Assembly (NCBI GenBank): GCA_029582265.1
Contig: CM055828.1
Coordinates: 14,791,777-14,855,776, forward strand
Source: Zoroaster sp. YZ-2022
Taxonomy: Eukaryota; Echinodermata; Asteroidea; Forcipulatida; Zoroasteridae
Direction of reading: 5' to 3'
DNA length: 64,000 bases
Positions 22,739-34,896 of this stretch are shown piece by piece. Each line of letters starts with the position of its first letter. The stretch's first letter is position 1. Under the pieces are notes generated by a model. It worked only from the letters and a program-made list of their open reading frames with translations. It searched no databases and was not told the DNA's origin. The translations under genes and the position numbers were made by a program.

Positions 22739-23660
22739 AATCATTGTAGATTTGTATAATTAGGTCGATCAGAGCTATTGCGTTTCACCTCAGTTCGCTT
22801 CGATCAATGTGTTGCAGTCATCGGATGACATTCTCAGCATACTGGTCAAAACACTGAATTAAAACTCCTTGGTTCCTATTAGAAGTAAATATCTCAAAAT
22901 TGAACAAGTTAGAGGCCTTGTTCGTCTGTATGGAGACTGAACATAATTGAAGTTACTGAACGTACTGTACCTATGTTGTACAATTAAATGACTGGAAATG
23001 TCCATTATGCCATACGAACTTGATTCTATGTGAACCCAATCAGCACGTGAAACCTTGTCCATTATGATATGATAAGAAACGATGGACATATGACTTTATT
23101 AAAATGTTCCAACGACCACAACGCTAGATAGTACTTGTCCCTTGGCCAGCTAAATCATCATCCTCATCTCTACATCCTCATCCTAGTCGTACTGATATGA
23201 TGCGGAGTCAGACATCATAGGCAATTCAATACAAGGGAACATGCTCCTCAAGCAATGGTTATATTTTCCCTTATAGGTGTCTCAACTGAATATTCAAAAG
23301 CAAACGCATAGGCAGTTGGCTTCCCCACGTGGCCTCCATGAAAATAAAAAATAAAATAAAAAATCCTAAATAAAACTGAGCCTGATATATCTGTAAAATA
23401 ATCAACAACAAGAACATTTTATCATGTTCACAATTTCATGTTAATAATTGTCACAAACTAAGGCCAAAAATGTATGAAACGATGTTCAGTTGCAGTCAAA
23501 ATTGCTGGATCGATTTGAATGATGCTGTGCTGTGTTTTAAACGACTTTCACATAGGGGTATGAACGTTTGCCCGATTTGTGCGGCCTCTCAGCCACCATA
23601 TGGGAAATTTAGTCTGGTTCCAATAACCGCGTATACATGTTGTATCATGTATTTCACTGG
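22739..23660. other. No gene recognised
   Basis: Short unrelated frames only (for example 22859-23089 minus and 23470-23660 plus). A run of AAAATAAAAT near 23341-23362 is the only simple repeat seen. Confidence 0.3.
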
Positions 23661-24200
23661 TTGGCAAAAAAAGCGCGTCACCGCACCAATTTTGAAACCG
23701 ACGTATGACCAGAAACCAGAGAGTTTTGGCCTAAAGCTTCTTGTGGGGTGTCGTGGCCGAGCGGTCTAGCTTACCGGATTCAAGTTCTGGTGTTAGCAAC
23801 ATAATGTGGGTTCGAATCACGGCCGTGACACTTGTGTCCTTGAGCAAGACACTTAATCATAATGGCTTCTCTCCACCCAGGGGTTAAATGGGTACCTGTG
23901 AAGGCAGAGTTGGTTTGCTCTATATGCGCTAGAAATGGCAGCAATTGAGCTGTATACTCCCCAGGGAGCTGAGATGGTTTCAGGAATGATTTATGAGCCT
24001 TATGAGCCTTATGAGCAGGGATAATAATATAATGCGCCTTGAGCACCACTTAGTTGGTGGATACGTACGCTATATAAATCCACACATTATTATTATTATT
24101 ATTATTATTGAACGGAGGGTCGGTGTTTCAGAGGTCGTTCAATTTCAAACATTAAATGTTGAAAAATCCATATTGTCATTTTAATTGCTGCACTTTTCCC
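23661..24200 (+). repeat. Dispersed repeat R, copy interrupted by a SINE
   Basis: The left part is 23661-23743 and the right part starts at about 24111 ('aacggagggtcgg'). The two join exactly as in the uninterrupted copy at 22447-22639 once the SINE is removed. Confidence 0.8.
23744..24107 (+). mobile_element. tRNA-derived SINE B (Ser/Leu-like head, ATT tail)
   Basis: The head resembles a class II tRNA: an A-box-like 'gtggccgagcggtctag' at about 23752 and a B-box-like 'gggttcgaatc' at about 23808. A ~230-bp body with 'ccttgagcaagacacttaa', 'ccaggggttaaatgggtacc' and 'gcgctatataaat' follows, and the tail is (ATT)n. The minimal duplication TTG is seen at 23741-23743 and 24108-24110. Two more full copies are at 51050-51410 and 57447-57798. 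SINEs depend on a LINE partner, and the ATT tail suggests one that does not use poly-A. Confidence 0.8.
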
Positions 24201-25139
24201 ACAAGAAAACGTCAACTTGGCGAACTAAGTGACGACAAAAACGGATACGATAAAGCAAATCTATTTTCCTCACTTAAGCCTTCACCCTTGTATTAATGCA
24301 TCATATATGATTTTTGTCACTGCTGAAAAACAGCTTTCTACCGCTGTCTTTAATTGATTTAATGTCACGTTCTCCATCATACTTTCACCTCCCCGGTAGT
24401 CAAGCTTCTGACGTGTACCGCAAATTTGTTCCACATCGCTTGAAACAAACGATTTAACGAAACAGTTAATAAAATTGTTTGGATTCTACGCACAAATAAA
24501 ATAATTATTGGCCTAACACCTATTATAATTTTGTCAACGTTTTACAAGTTGTTTTTCTTCAATTAAAACATCATAACGGTTGTCAATACCTGCGCGATAA
24601 TGGCTAATTGAATTATTCCCATGACCCTTGGTTTGTTTGATGTGGGCTCAAAATTTCGCACGTCCCAAGCAATAAACGTTTCCGAATGCACTTTTTTGAA
24701 AGGACAATCTCATCAATTTTTGTCTTAATTATAGCAAGGTTAAGTCATTCATTACCGTTAATACACTTACACAAGCATTCTTGACAACCTTTATATCAAT
24801 GGCTGATTGGGCATTGTGCTTATTATGTGATCATGCGCAATGGTGTGAACATGGTTGTCAAAGCTTTAAGGGGATGATTACAAAATTCCAATGGCCGCAC
24901 CTGAACGTTATCCCGTCTTTAATTTTGAAAAATTTGAGGAACTCAATCTTTTTAAAATGTTATAAAACTGCTACTGAGAAGTAGACATGTGGAGAATGAT
25001 ATGCATTACTCCCTGGACAAAAAAAAATACCCCTATCGGCAAGGATGTATCACATGGTTTTATGTAATTTAAATTGGTTTTCAATATGCTACGACACAAT
25101 TTTCAACATTTTGTTATGTTGTTATAGAAAAAAAACAGA
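24201..25139. other. No gene recognised
   Basis: AT-rich. The 67-codon plus frame at 24781-24984 has no recognisable motif or splice context. Confidence 0.3.
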
Positions 25140-25390
25140 CATATATAGGTTGGTGAAATTCTTGCGTCGGGATAAACAATTGATTTAATTTTGCCCGACA
25201 CCGACGTGTGTATAGCACTGTATACTCAGTGCTTTCCGAGTGTCTGTGATGAAAAAACTACACAGGCGACTTGTGCGGGATTCGAACCCACGACCTCCTG
25301 CTTACTAGTGCAGACGTCTTCACCTCTCGACCACCGAGCTTGCCCGATGATGGCTGGCCGGCTAGAATCCTATATAGCAGCGGGTTCCGC
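25140..25390 (-). mobile_element. tRNA-derived SINE C, copy 1
   Basis: On the minus strand it starts with a tRNA-like head, 'ggcaagctcggtggtcgaga' with a B-box-like 'gtgggttcgaatcccgc'. Then come 'cgcctgtgtagttttttc' and 'acacacgtcggtgt', ending in a 'caccaacctatata' tail. Confidence 0.65.
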
Positions 25391-25400
25391 GATATATATA

Positions 25401-25602
25401 TATAGGTTGGTGAAATTCTTGCGTCGGGAGATAAACAATTGATTTAATTTTGCCCTACACCGACGTGTGTATAGCACTGTATACTCGGTGCTTTCCTAGT
25501 GTCTGTGAAAAAACTACACAGGCGACCTCCTGCTTACTAGTGCAGACGTCATAACCTCTCGACCACCGAGCTTGCCCGATGACGATTGGCCGGCTAGAAT
25601 CC
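25401..25602 (-). mobile_element. tRNA-derived SINE C, copy 2 (B box deleted)
   Basis: Same family and orientation as the preceding copy, arranged head to tail. The segment between 'gcgac' and 'ctcctgc', which contains the B box, is missing here. Confidence 0.6.
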
Positions 25603-25611
25603 TATTATAGC

Positions 25612-25704
25612 AGCCCGAGTCGCCTGTGTAGTTTTTTCACAGACACTCGGAAAGCACTGAGTATACAGTGCTATACACACGTCGGTGTAGGGCAAAATTA
25701 AATC
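25612..25704 (+). mobile_element. SINE C fragment, inverted
   Basis: This is the body of SINE C ('cgcctgtgtagttttttcac' to 'ggcaaaattaaatca') in the opposite orientation to the previous two. With copy 2 it makes an inverted repeat of about 90-bp arms. Confidence 0.65.
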
Positions 25705-25902
25705 AAAATACAGATATGGTAGTTTTAGTTTAGCTTTATGTGTTATTAGCCATCTATTTAATTCACAGAGGCCTATAATTCTACGCGGGTGCATTATTGT
25801 TTTCTTTATTTACGGTATTCCAGTTTGCGTTAGGGAAGGTTTAAATAGCGTCATTTACTCATAGATATGATTTAAAGCTTCATTCAATGAAATTAATATT
25901 AA

Positions 25903-26838
25903 CTAGAGATTGGTGTTTGTATTGACAAACACTAGGTGTTCGGGACGAAGTAAAGGTCAAATTGGGGTCAACTTTGTTTAAATATTTTTTGACAATTAAC
26001 GATCTGGACAATGGTGCAAAGATTGTGAATTTACCTCTTGTGGATGATTTTTGTTAATATTAAACTTTGACTTCCGGTTTGGACAGGAAGTAAAGGTCAA
26101 ATTGGGGTCACCTTTATGTAAAATTGTTTTGACAAATAACGATCTGTACAATGGTGCAAAGATTGTGAATTTACCTCTTGTGGATAATTTTTTTTAATAT
26201 TAAACTTTGACTTCCGGTTTGGACGGAAGTAACGGTCAAATTGAGGTCACCTTTTTGTAAATATTTTTTGACAATTAACGATCAGTACAATGGTGCAAAG
26301 ATTGTGAATTTACCTCTTGTGGATGATTTTTGTTAATATTAAACTTTGACTTCCGGTTTGGACGGAAGTAAAGGTCAAATTGAGGTCACCTTTTTGTAAA
26401 TATTTTTTGACAATTAACGATCAGTACAATGGTGCAAAATTTTTTAATTTACCTCTTGTGGTTGTTGAGATATGATTTTTTTAAATATTAAACTTTGACT
26501 TCCGGTTTGGACAGGAAGTAAGGTCAAATTGGGGTCACCTTTGTGTAAATATTTTTCGACAATTAACAATCTATACAATGGTGCAAAAACTGTGAATTTA
26601 CCTCTTGTGGTTGGTGAGATATGATTTGTTTTAATATTAAAATTTAATTTATCCTTATTCGATATCTGATGACCTCATCATGACGTCACAACTCATGTTT
26701 CATCTGACGTCACAACTCATGTTTCATCTATGCGTTAAGTTCTAAGTACATGCCAAGTTTCAAGTTCATGTGAAGTTTGCAAGTATGTGTTTTTTTTTTA
26801 GACAATCGATCCGGAGAAGAAGAAGAAAAGACAAAACT
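25903..26838 (+). mobile_element. Helentron/HINE-like element H1 (tandem ~140-bp core)
   Basis: The 5' end has a hairpin (GTGTTTGT, ATTG, ACAAACAC at 25913-25932) followed by AGGTGTTCGGG. The core is about five tandem units of 139-149 bp ('acttccggtttggacaggaag', 'cctcttgtgg'). A 3' segment with 'catgacgtcacaactcatg' and an agaagaag microsatellite follows. Its terminal hairpin is missing because the next copy begins there. Subterminal inverted repeats, a tandem-repeat core and a 3' microsatellite resemble non-autonomous Helentron-associated elements. The class is an inference. Confidence 0.55.
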
Positions 26839-27890
26839 AGGCGTGCAGTGTTTGTCAAATAACAAACACGCAGGTGTTCGGGTTTGACGTTAAAATGATG
26901 ACGTCATCAATTCGAAGTGTTGGAGAAAGTCAAACGTTAACGTCTGTTGGTGCAACAACTGTGAATTTGCCTCTTGTGGTTGTTGAGATATGATTTTTAA
27001 AATATTAAACTTTGACTTCCGGTTTGGACAGGAAGTAAGGTCAAATTGGGGTCACCTTTGTGTAAATATTTTTCGACAATTAACAATCTATACAATGGTG
27101 GAAAAATGTCAATTTACCTCTTGTGGTTGTTGAGATATGATTTTTTTAAATATTAAACTTTGACTTCTGGTTTAGACAGGAAGTAAGGTCAAATTGGGGT
27201 GACCTTTTGTAAATATTTTTGACAATTAACAATCTGTACAATGGTACAAAAATTGTGAATTTACCTCTTGTGATTGTTGAGATATGATTTTTTTTAATAT
27301 TAAAATTTGACTTCCAATTTGGACAGGAAGTAAGGTCAAATTGGGGTCACCTTTGTGTAAATATTTTTCGACAATTAACAATCTATACAATGGTACAAAA
27401 ATTGTGAATTTACCTCTTGTGGTTGTTGAGATATGATTTTTTTAAATATTAAACTTTGACTTCCGGTTTGGACAGGAAGTAATGTCAAATTGGGGTCATC
27501 TTTTTGTAAATATTTTTTGACAATTAACGATCTGTACAACGGTACAAAAATTGTGAATTTACCTCTTGTGGTTGTTGAGATATGATTTTTTTTAAATATT
27601 AAACTTTGATTTATCGTAATTCGATATCTGATGACCTCATCATGACATCACAACTCATGTTTCATCTACGTGTTAAGTTCTAAGTATATGCGAAGTTTCA
27701 AGTTCATGTGAAGTTTGCAAGTATGTGGTTTTTTTTTAGACAATCGATCCGGAGAAGAAGAAGAAGGAGAAGAAAAAAGCCGAACAAAAACAATAGGTGT
27801 TTCGGGCACATACCCGGGCACATACTCGAACACCTAAAAAAAAAAACGAACAAAAACAATATGTGTTTCGGGCACATACCCGAACACCTA
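26838..27890 (+). mobile_element. Helentron/HINE-like element H2, complete
   Basis: It opens with the 5' hairpin (GTGTTTGTC, AAATA, ACAAACAC at about 26853-26873) and AGGTGTTCGGG, has about five ~145-bp tandem units (26940-27610), then the GAAGAAG microsatellite. The 3' terminal hairpin GGTGTTTCGGG...CCCGAACACC ends in CTAA at 27890. The terminal hairpin block is itself duplicated (27793-27836 and 27848-27890). GGTGTTCGGG at the 5' end and CCCGAACACC at the 3' end are subterminal inverted repeats. No Rep/helicase coding sequence is present. Confidence 0.6.
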
Positions 27891-27961
27891 ATAATGATAA
27901 AGGATTGCTGTGGTGTTACCCACATTATTGATAATTACGCAGTGTCTTTCCTGAAATCAGT

Positions 27962-27965
<4 letters not shown>

Positions 27966-28023
<58 letters not shown>
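27966..28023. repeat. (GA)n microsatellite
   Basis: About 28 GA units followed by a G run. Confidence 0.97.
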
Positions 28024-28030
<7 letters not shown>

Positions 28031-28527
28031 TGGGGATGGGTTGATTGTTAAGGAAGGTTCATTTACCTTCATTAACTAAGAGATATGATTTAAACCTTTT
28101 TTTGGTGGAATTAATATTAGTAATGATAAAGGATTGATAATAGCAACTCATTATTTACAAGACAGCTGCTAGTGTATTTCCTGGAACCGGAACAGAGAGA
28201 AAGGGGAGTGAGAACAGACCTACTACTGTGACACAAAAAGGTTTGTATTCTGCATATTTTATTAAAGATATGTATTTTGTGAGAATCCATATTCTACAAT
28301 TGAATGTATTCAATTTCAAAAACGTACTGACATGGTTTATATAGAATAATAAAATGAACAAATACATTCATGACAAATCGTGATTAATTAATTTCCGATC
28401 AAATCATGACACCTAGGACCAAGAACTGTCCTATTAACAACGCTTCGGTCAATACAATTATAGCGTTCGCTTTCTTATTTTAAAGCAATTTTACTACCTT
28501 TCTACAAGAAAATAGAGATGTACGTTT

Positions 28528-28850
28528 AAAGGGAAATGTACAGTATTATTAACTACAGGTTATCAAATTAACAAAATAATTTTTTAAGAAACTTCAAAAC
28601 ATGAGAATCTGTTATGATGAAAGGTACACAGGATTAATGTTTCATAAAATATTTCCTGTAAATTTAATTAAAGGTAAGGTGAACCATTGGTAATGTTGGC
28701 AAAATTGATTCTTAGAGTACGCGTACTCTCTTTATATAAATATATAACATTAAACAACCAATCTGTGAAAGATTCAGCTTATATTACGATGTGTCATTCA
28801 CAAGAAAATACTAAAAATTCGTTCAGATTTGTTGAGACGGAGACATGGGA
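28528..28850 (+). repeat. MITE family fragments ('aaggt...accattggtaatgttggcaa')
   Basis: 'tttaaagggaaatgtacagtattatt' at 28528 and 'ttaaaggtaaggtgaaccat' at 28670 are two starts of the family defined at 21435-21725. The second continues with 'ggtaatgttggcaaaattg'. They are truncated and non-coding. Confidence 0.45.
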
Positions 28851-28889
28851 CACTTTTTAGAGTTGGGAACAGCTTTGGATAGCCCATTT

Positions 28890-29610
28890 ATAAATAAAAA
28901 TCCCAACTATTGAGGAGTACGTAGGCTACCGTTTTTCTTGAAAAATATTCATAAAGCGCCCAGAACGCACTCGGAGCGTCCAGAGTCCAACAATTTTCGT
29001 GACCCTGAATGCAGTTAGGCAGGCCCCTACGCCGTGACTACGCGCTCGCACAAAGGCGAAGGCAAATCTACCATCATGATAGTCATGTTGGGACACTGGA
29101 ACAAGAATCGACCACCCCATTTTCCCATCCATATGCGTCTATCTGTTTTGATTTGAGGCCAATTGAGGGACATGCATTCACTACTTTTTAGAGTTGTGGG
29201 TAGACATCAATAAATGCCCCAAATAATTTTGTATGCCTAACCTGAATCCTGAGGAGTATGCGACAGTTTTTCTTGCAACCCCATAAAACGTCACTGTCAC
29301 TCAGAACGCTCTACTGAGCATCTTGAATCAAACAATTTCCGGTATCTGCTAGGCTGTCCCTTACACCTAGGCTGACACGTGTAGAGAGACGGACAAGGTC
29401 GGATCCCGGGGCCAATGGGATGATGGCCCCAAACCCCTCTTTTCCAAAGCCGCCCCTTCAAAATCGTCGTTAGTTGGGTTGGGATTCACATTTGCATCAT
29501 TAGCTATATCGAATACTTCACACACCGGTCCTGAAAACGCTCATATTGCATCAAAGAGCGCCTAGATTCAAACAATTGCCGGGACCCTTAAGGACCCCGC
29601 CGTGAATAGC
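28890..29610. repeat. Dispersed repeat, copy 2 (other copy 1203-1705)
   Basis: It shares ordered blocks with the copy at the left end of the window, including 'cctgaatcctgaggagtatg' and 'gagcgcctagatt'. The part 28890-29160 seems to be a partial second unit. Confidence 0.55.
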
Positions 29611-29768
29611 CCCATCCAATAAAGTCAACTTTTCCTCTTCATAATTTTATGAAAAACACATTTTGATGCAGATTGTCTTAAATATTATCAACGCTCATGT
29701 CGTTTAATAAGGCACGTTGTCGATTACCTTGGAGTTGTATTCGGACGGTGTGTAAATAAATTCACATA

Positions 29769-29957
29769 ATGGATTTAATTGACACGGTGCTCTCTAAACA
29801 AACAGTTGTGATTTATTATAACAAATTGGAATTCCTCGAGCAGCTTTTGACCATCAATATCGACGATAGGAGACAGTCGAAACATACAAGATATATCGCT
29901 GAGCAGCCTCCATTTCCACTGAAGCGTTTGATTCGGTCTTATCGCACCGGTACATAA
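29769..29957 (+). CDS. Candidate first coding exon, unrecognised
   Basis: The frame starts at an ATG (context cacataATGg) and runs 62 codons with a protein-like composition: MDLIDTVLSKQTVV, a Leu/Glu-rich segment (KLEFLEQLL), a basic segment (DDRRQSKHTR), and a hydrophobic/basic end (PLKRLIRSY). It could be a small complete frame ending at 29955-29957, or a first exon ending at the GT in 'caccggtaca' (phase 1). The exon at 42262 starts in phase 0, so it cannot follow directly. No promoter motif is obvious. I do not recognise the sequence, and coding status rests on composition alone. Confidence 0.3.
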   Translation: MDLIDTVLSKQTVVIYYNKLEFLEQLLTINIDDRRQSKHTRYIAEQPPFPLKRLIRSYRTGT

Positions 29958-30599
29958 AACGACGCAAATATACCGTCATGTTTGTTTATAAAAATGAATT
30001 ATAAATACAAATAATATCGTCTATAACAGCATGGGACCGCTTTCCTAGCAGACTCCCCTCTGGGACAATTTCCTAGCAGACTCCCCTCTGGGACAAAGTT
30101 TAATTTTAAAAGCTTTCACCGCTAATTTTGTCAGAGAGCGCGAACGCTTACTGACGGTATGATTCAGTCGGGCAGTCTTAATCCATTTAATTGACGGTCA
30201 TCAATATTCACATTCAAATGATTGACATGGTGTACACATTTTCTTTCTTTTTTCAACAAATGAATAGTTTTTGTTCTTACAAAGACACTTGAATCATCCC
30301 TCATCACGATATGTAGGGGTAGATAATTATGTACATGTCATTGAACAGAACCATCCCTCATCACAACAGCTACATGTCCCTATCCCATTTTTGGGGATGC
30401 GGAGGATTGGGAATGACAAAGGCAGATGAAAAACGGGATACTGACTGCGTGCCAAAATGTCGTTCTGGAGAATAATACTAAACGCAAGTTGGAAATATAA
30501 AATATAAAACAAACCAACAGAAGTATCCTGTAAGAGCTGGGAGTGAAAAGACAGCTGCTAGGGTGTTGTGTTGGTGAAGAGGAAACTGGCCCATACTAT
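29958..30599. other. No gene; contains a 28-bp tandem duplication
   Basis: At about 30040-30096 the unit 'tttcctagcagactcccc' plus 'tctgggacaa' occurs twice in a row. Nothing else is recognised. Confidence 0.6.
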
Positions 30600-30760
30600 G
30601 GCCCCATAAAGGGAATAGTGATGAAGAAGAGGAAAGGAGGACGTCTAAAGAAGAAATGGTTTGACAACATCAAGGCAAGCGTCTGGCAAATAACCGGACA
30701 GCTTTGAGGAAGGATATAAACAAATGTGTCAGTGCTGACGGTGGCCTCAAGCAAGCACAA
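30600..30760 (+). pseudogene. LINE ORF 3'-end remnant (weak)
   Basis: One frame reads KKRKGGRLKKKWFDNIKASVW before a stop. It resembles the basic 'GRPKKRWxDNIK' segment near the C-terminus of many LINE polymerases. The match is short, in-frame stops follow, and no RT domain is near, so this is a scrap at most. Confidence 0.35.
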
Positions 30761-30767
30761 CATACGG

Positions 30768-31108
30768 GGCCGTAGTGAAGGCATTATCTTTGGGGTGTGG
30801 AAGCCAATTTGCCGACTGACTTCAGTGGCAGATCATTTTACAATACCTTCAAAATGTTGAGGAGGTGGACGGAAACAATATTTTCCCCCGAAAAATCGCC
30901 AAGGAGAGTGGGTAGTAGGTGTGAGAAATTACCCTCCCCCGAGAAAGATTTTTTTTAAATAAAATGAAATCACCTCGGGCACAAAACCACAAGCCGGTTT
31001 CGACTGTTTGATCTGGTGATTTATTTGCCAACTTAGGCTCTACATCCCAACTGAGAAAAGTATTGGGACTGTAACACCCCCTCCCACATTCCCCTTTGGT
31101 ATGGCCTT
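30768..31108 (-). mobile_element. hAT-like 'gggccgtag' element, reversed copy
   Basis: Relative to 16849-17245 this copy is inverted: 'ggggtgtgga' and 'gccaatttgccgactgac' at its left match the other's right end, and 'aactgagaaaagtattggg' at its right matches the other's left. The ends read 'ggggccgtagtg' and 'ggtatggcc'. Non-coding. Confidence 0.5.
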
Positions 31109-31264
31109 GATAATATAGCTGTTGTTAAACAAACATAAATACATGTAATCCCAGCTTTAGTCACTTTTACTTCACAAATGCGCAAGACAGTTAGACAATC
31201 TGATTGTACAAAACGTAATCACGTAGAAGGTGTATTAACGGATGGTAAAGACATGGATTATCAA

Positions 31265-31520
31265 AATCAGAGCAGCGCTTATGTGCCATGGATTTGAACC
31301 AATCGGAGTGACGAAGATTGTTTTGTATCACGCCGACTCGTGTTCTTTGAAAGTGTTTCGTGTGTCCCAAAAAACGTTACTTTGTCCATTTCTATTTGAC
31401 CTGTTTTGTGTGTGGTGACGGGCAATAAGAACCTCGCCTTCGGTCCCTAATCACGTAACCACGCCCAAAAATGGGCATTCACCTACGGTAAAGACCGCGC
31501 GACAAACTTTTATTGGTGTA
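31265..31520 (-). repeat. Dispersed repeat, copy 2 (see 11496-11715)
   Basis: Inverted relative to the first copy. It includes 'gagtgacgaagattgttttg' and 'ggtaaagaccgcgcgacaaa'. About 35 bp longer through internal indels. Confidence 0.6.
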
Positions 31521-34500
31521 AGTTAGTACAACTATCAATCATCATTACTGAGATCAATCCCTGTCAAAATAAATGTTAACTTAGAGCAAAAAGGAAGGGG
31601 TTTGTCAACACAAACTGAATTTCAAAACGTCTTTGAAAACTGTTAACCACAGTTAAATAAATCGTTATCAATTGAAATCTTTCTAGCTGAGGTGCTATCA
31701 TTGAAGTAAAATTAGGAAGGATTTTCCCAACTGAATTTATATCTTTCATTAGATCAAAAGTGCTTGATAGAATGAATACGGAGTTAGAGTTTGCCAATCT
31801 AAGAAATATGTACGTTTTTTCACTATTTTGTCGTGAAGACACATTATATTTTACCAATTCCCTTTAAACCTTATAAAATGTAAACCTTATAAAATGTGTT
31901 TCAAAATATAATTCCATTAAGTCAGCATTGATAGTTGACCCTGTCCTGTAAATTAAGAATGAGTGAATGAGACTTCTTAAAAACCCGAGTACGAGTACGG
32001 TACTTCGGCCACCCCTTTTGCGGAATGGAAGAGCCTATCGGTTAGTGACGTCTCCAGCCTTCTTCACTGCCAAAACGTTAATTTCAAAAAGTGAAATGAT
32101 AATATTATTCATATAAATTTCGTATCAGGATCAATGGGTAGCCCAAAATCCCCCGCCTCACCCACACACCCACCACAAATAAAAAGAAAGAAGACAAATG
32201 CACACAATATTACTAAATACAATGAGGATCCTGAGGGCACACAAATTACCGCGGATGGGCGAAATTCTTTTGTTACTGTAAAGAATTACATATCTGAGAT
32301 TTCGGTTTTTAAGAATCTAAGTCCGCCCCTGCGTGTACATTTTAGCAATAGGATCTTTATCTTCTTCGTCTTATGGAACGCTATTGTCAGTATATAGGCC
32401 TACTCATAGGCCTTTCTCTTTCCCCAAACTGGATTGTGTTTATATTAAAAACAAGCTTTATTTACACGCCCTCTAGCACCGGCTTTATTGTGTAATTTCC
32501 GGTTTCCATTTTTAAAAAAATAGCAACATTTCAAAACAAAATGTGTTATTCCAAAGAATATGGATAACTAGTCAAACAGCCAAGCAAATGTAGGCGTAAG
32601 GCTCGCCACAATAGGCTATCGTAATAATAGGCAGCATAACATAATATACGCCTATTCCTTCCACAAATCCCACCTCCCCTCTCTCGCCGCCCTAAATCTG
32701 GATTGAGAATAATCACACATGCTTTATCGAAACATTTTCGCACACCAGTCACTCAAAAGTGTCAATCCCAAGGTTGGGAAACAATTTAAATTTAAAAAAT
32801 ATATATAGTAATACAAACACACACATATATATACACATACATGTACACATTTGGATGGCGCAAGGGTAAGGGTTGAAAGGGGTGATGGCATGGGTTTGCA
32901 CACATGTATGGGACATATATCAGACACAAGTTGAAGGGAAATCGAACAAACACAAGTGTGTTATATAGTCAGGAACACGGGAGCTGTTTGCATGCAACTG
33001 CACCAGACAGATTATCACACAATCATTGAATAAGAGAGTTTAGAAGACGGACGCTCATGAAACTTTTCGTCGGCTCTTCAGAGCAAAGTGTAACGTCTTA
33101 CATATTATATAAGATAGCAAACATTTATTCTTGTAAATTAAGAATCACCTCATTAATAACAACGGGTAAATATGATTCCATAGACGTGACATAACTAGTC
33201 CTGTTAGAACTGTGTCGGAAGCACGAAGTGCAACTGCACGTAACCAAGCATCAACGGATGATGGTTTAATGGATAACAAGACATTTAATCTATAGCTTCC
33301 GGAAATAATTCTGTATTTTGTGGAAACAGAAATGAAGAAGACAGAACCACAGTCAAGAGAAGACAAGTTTGACACACTAAACGGCAGCATTAAATTTTAT
33401 GTATCTCCCGTGTTTACCGGCAATTTCCGGAATTGTTAGTTTTCATGGGAACATTGATAATTTCTCTTAGGAAAACAAATACTTTGAAATGAGATATTTC
33501 TCGAATTAGTTATCAGAAGCTTGGTTTTACACTCAAACTATTATAAATAGCGATGTTCCAACAAAAAATAATGTTTCGGAAATTAAAATAGCCAAATCAT
33601 GGGGCGTGATACATCTTTATACGCCCGCTACATGCAACACTTTATGCAATTTATAAAAACACTTAATATCGAAGAAATGAAACAGACTTTGTAAAACTTA
33701 ACATTCCTATTCAAGTGAGAGCAAGAAAGAATTGAAGTCGGATTCAAACCTATAACCCCCTTCAGTATATCAACCGAGTGCTTCGTCAATGGATCAATCA
33801 ATAACAGACTAGCTTAGGACATGATATTGAGAAAAAGAAGGCTGCAAGGCTCTGTATATATCGCCAACTAATAATAAAACGTACGTATAAGACGTATAAT
33901 GTCGTCAAATAAAGATGTAAGTGCACTGGAGGTTTAATGGCTAGGCCCAAGTTATGTTTCAAAATCCTAGCTCCATCCAAAAAGCATGCCTAGTCAGCCC
34001 CCCCCCCAAAAAAAAAAAAAAACAAAACAAAACAAAAAACACCACCAAAACAGGGGTGTAAACCATTTGGAATTACTCGAAAATTAACTTAGATCATTAA
34101 TACGTAAAAGCTTATTTGATTTTGAGATGGTAATGTTACCTGAAAAAGTACCGTAGGTTATATTTTTCGAGAAAACACTAATATAAAATTTCAAATCTGA
34201 GATGAAACATCATCTGGTGATCCATTTCCACATAAGAATGAATACAAATAACCTAAATGCATAATCACTATTTTCTTCAAAGCGACAACAATGATATAGG
34301 CCTAAGCTAAAATTGACACAGGTTTGTATCTGTACACATCTCTTGATTCTCATCAAGTATTGATTCATTTTTAGACATATTAAAAATAATGCCTTTAAAC
34401 AGCGGAATTAAGGCTTTACAATATTAATTGCGTACACGGTGTTTAGAGACTACGTATCGCTTCATATTATATTACTTTGGTTATTTTCATAGAACCATCC

Positions 34501-34690
34501 ACACGAACCTCTCATCATGACTTATTAGAAAATTTATCTGCCTCCGGTTATTGACAGAAACCATCGATCCCAAGGCTTTACACATTAGTGACGTCACTGA
34601 CTGCACCGACACTGACCTTTAAAGTAATACACAATCTATCATCCAATGGAATGATTGCATTAGTCATCATCTCTAAAATTATTGGGGAAG
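31521..34690. other. No gene recognised
   Basis: Only short frames without motifs are seen (for example 31576-31857 and 33145-33390 minus, 32134-32397 plus). 'aagtccgcccctgcg' near 32320 resembles a hAT-type end. Poly-C and poly-A runs occur at 33998-34040. No bounded element was found. Confidence 0.35.
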
Positions 34691-34708
34691 AGATAGATAG
34701 ATAGATAG

Positions 34709-34862
34709 ATAATTGGCATAAGTGGACCGCCCACCAACATAGGGCTGATTAGCTCAGTTGGTAGAGCACTCGTACGGTCTTCGAGAGGTTGCGGGTTCGA
34801 GTCTGGCATCAGCCAACTTTTCTCTGCTCGCTTCCCGTTTATATACACACACATATATATAC

Positions 34863-34896
<34 letters not shown>

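Noticed and set aside
23752..23830. Possible tRNA-Ser/Leu gene
   Set aside because: It is the head of SINE B with a conserved non-tRNA body and ATT tail, and recurs at 50864, 51050 and 57447.
25903..27890. Canonical Helitron (TC start, CTRR end, hairpin about 10 bp inside)
   Set aside because: The terminal hairpin abuts the end, and the start does not read TC at a precise point. The Helentron/HINE pattern fits better, so I use that with reservation.
30849..31031. Minus-strand 60-codon frame
   Set aside because: It lies within the reversed hAT-like repeat and has no motif.
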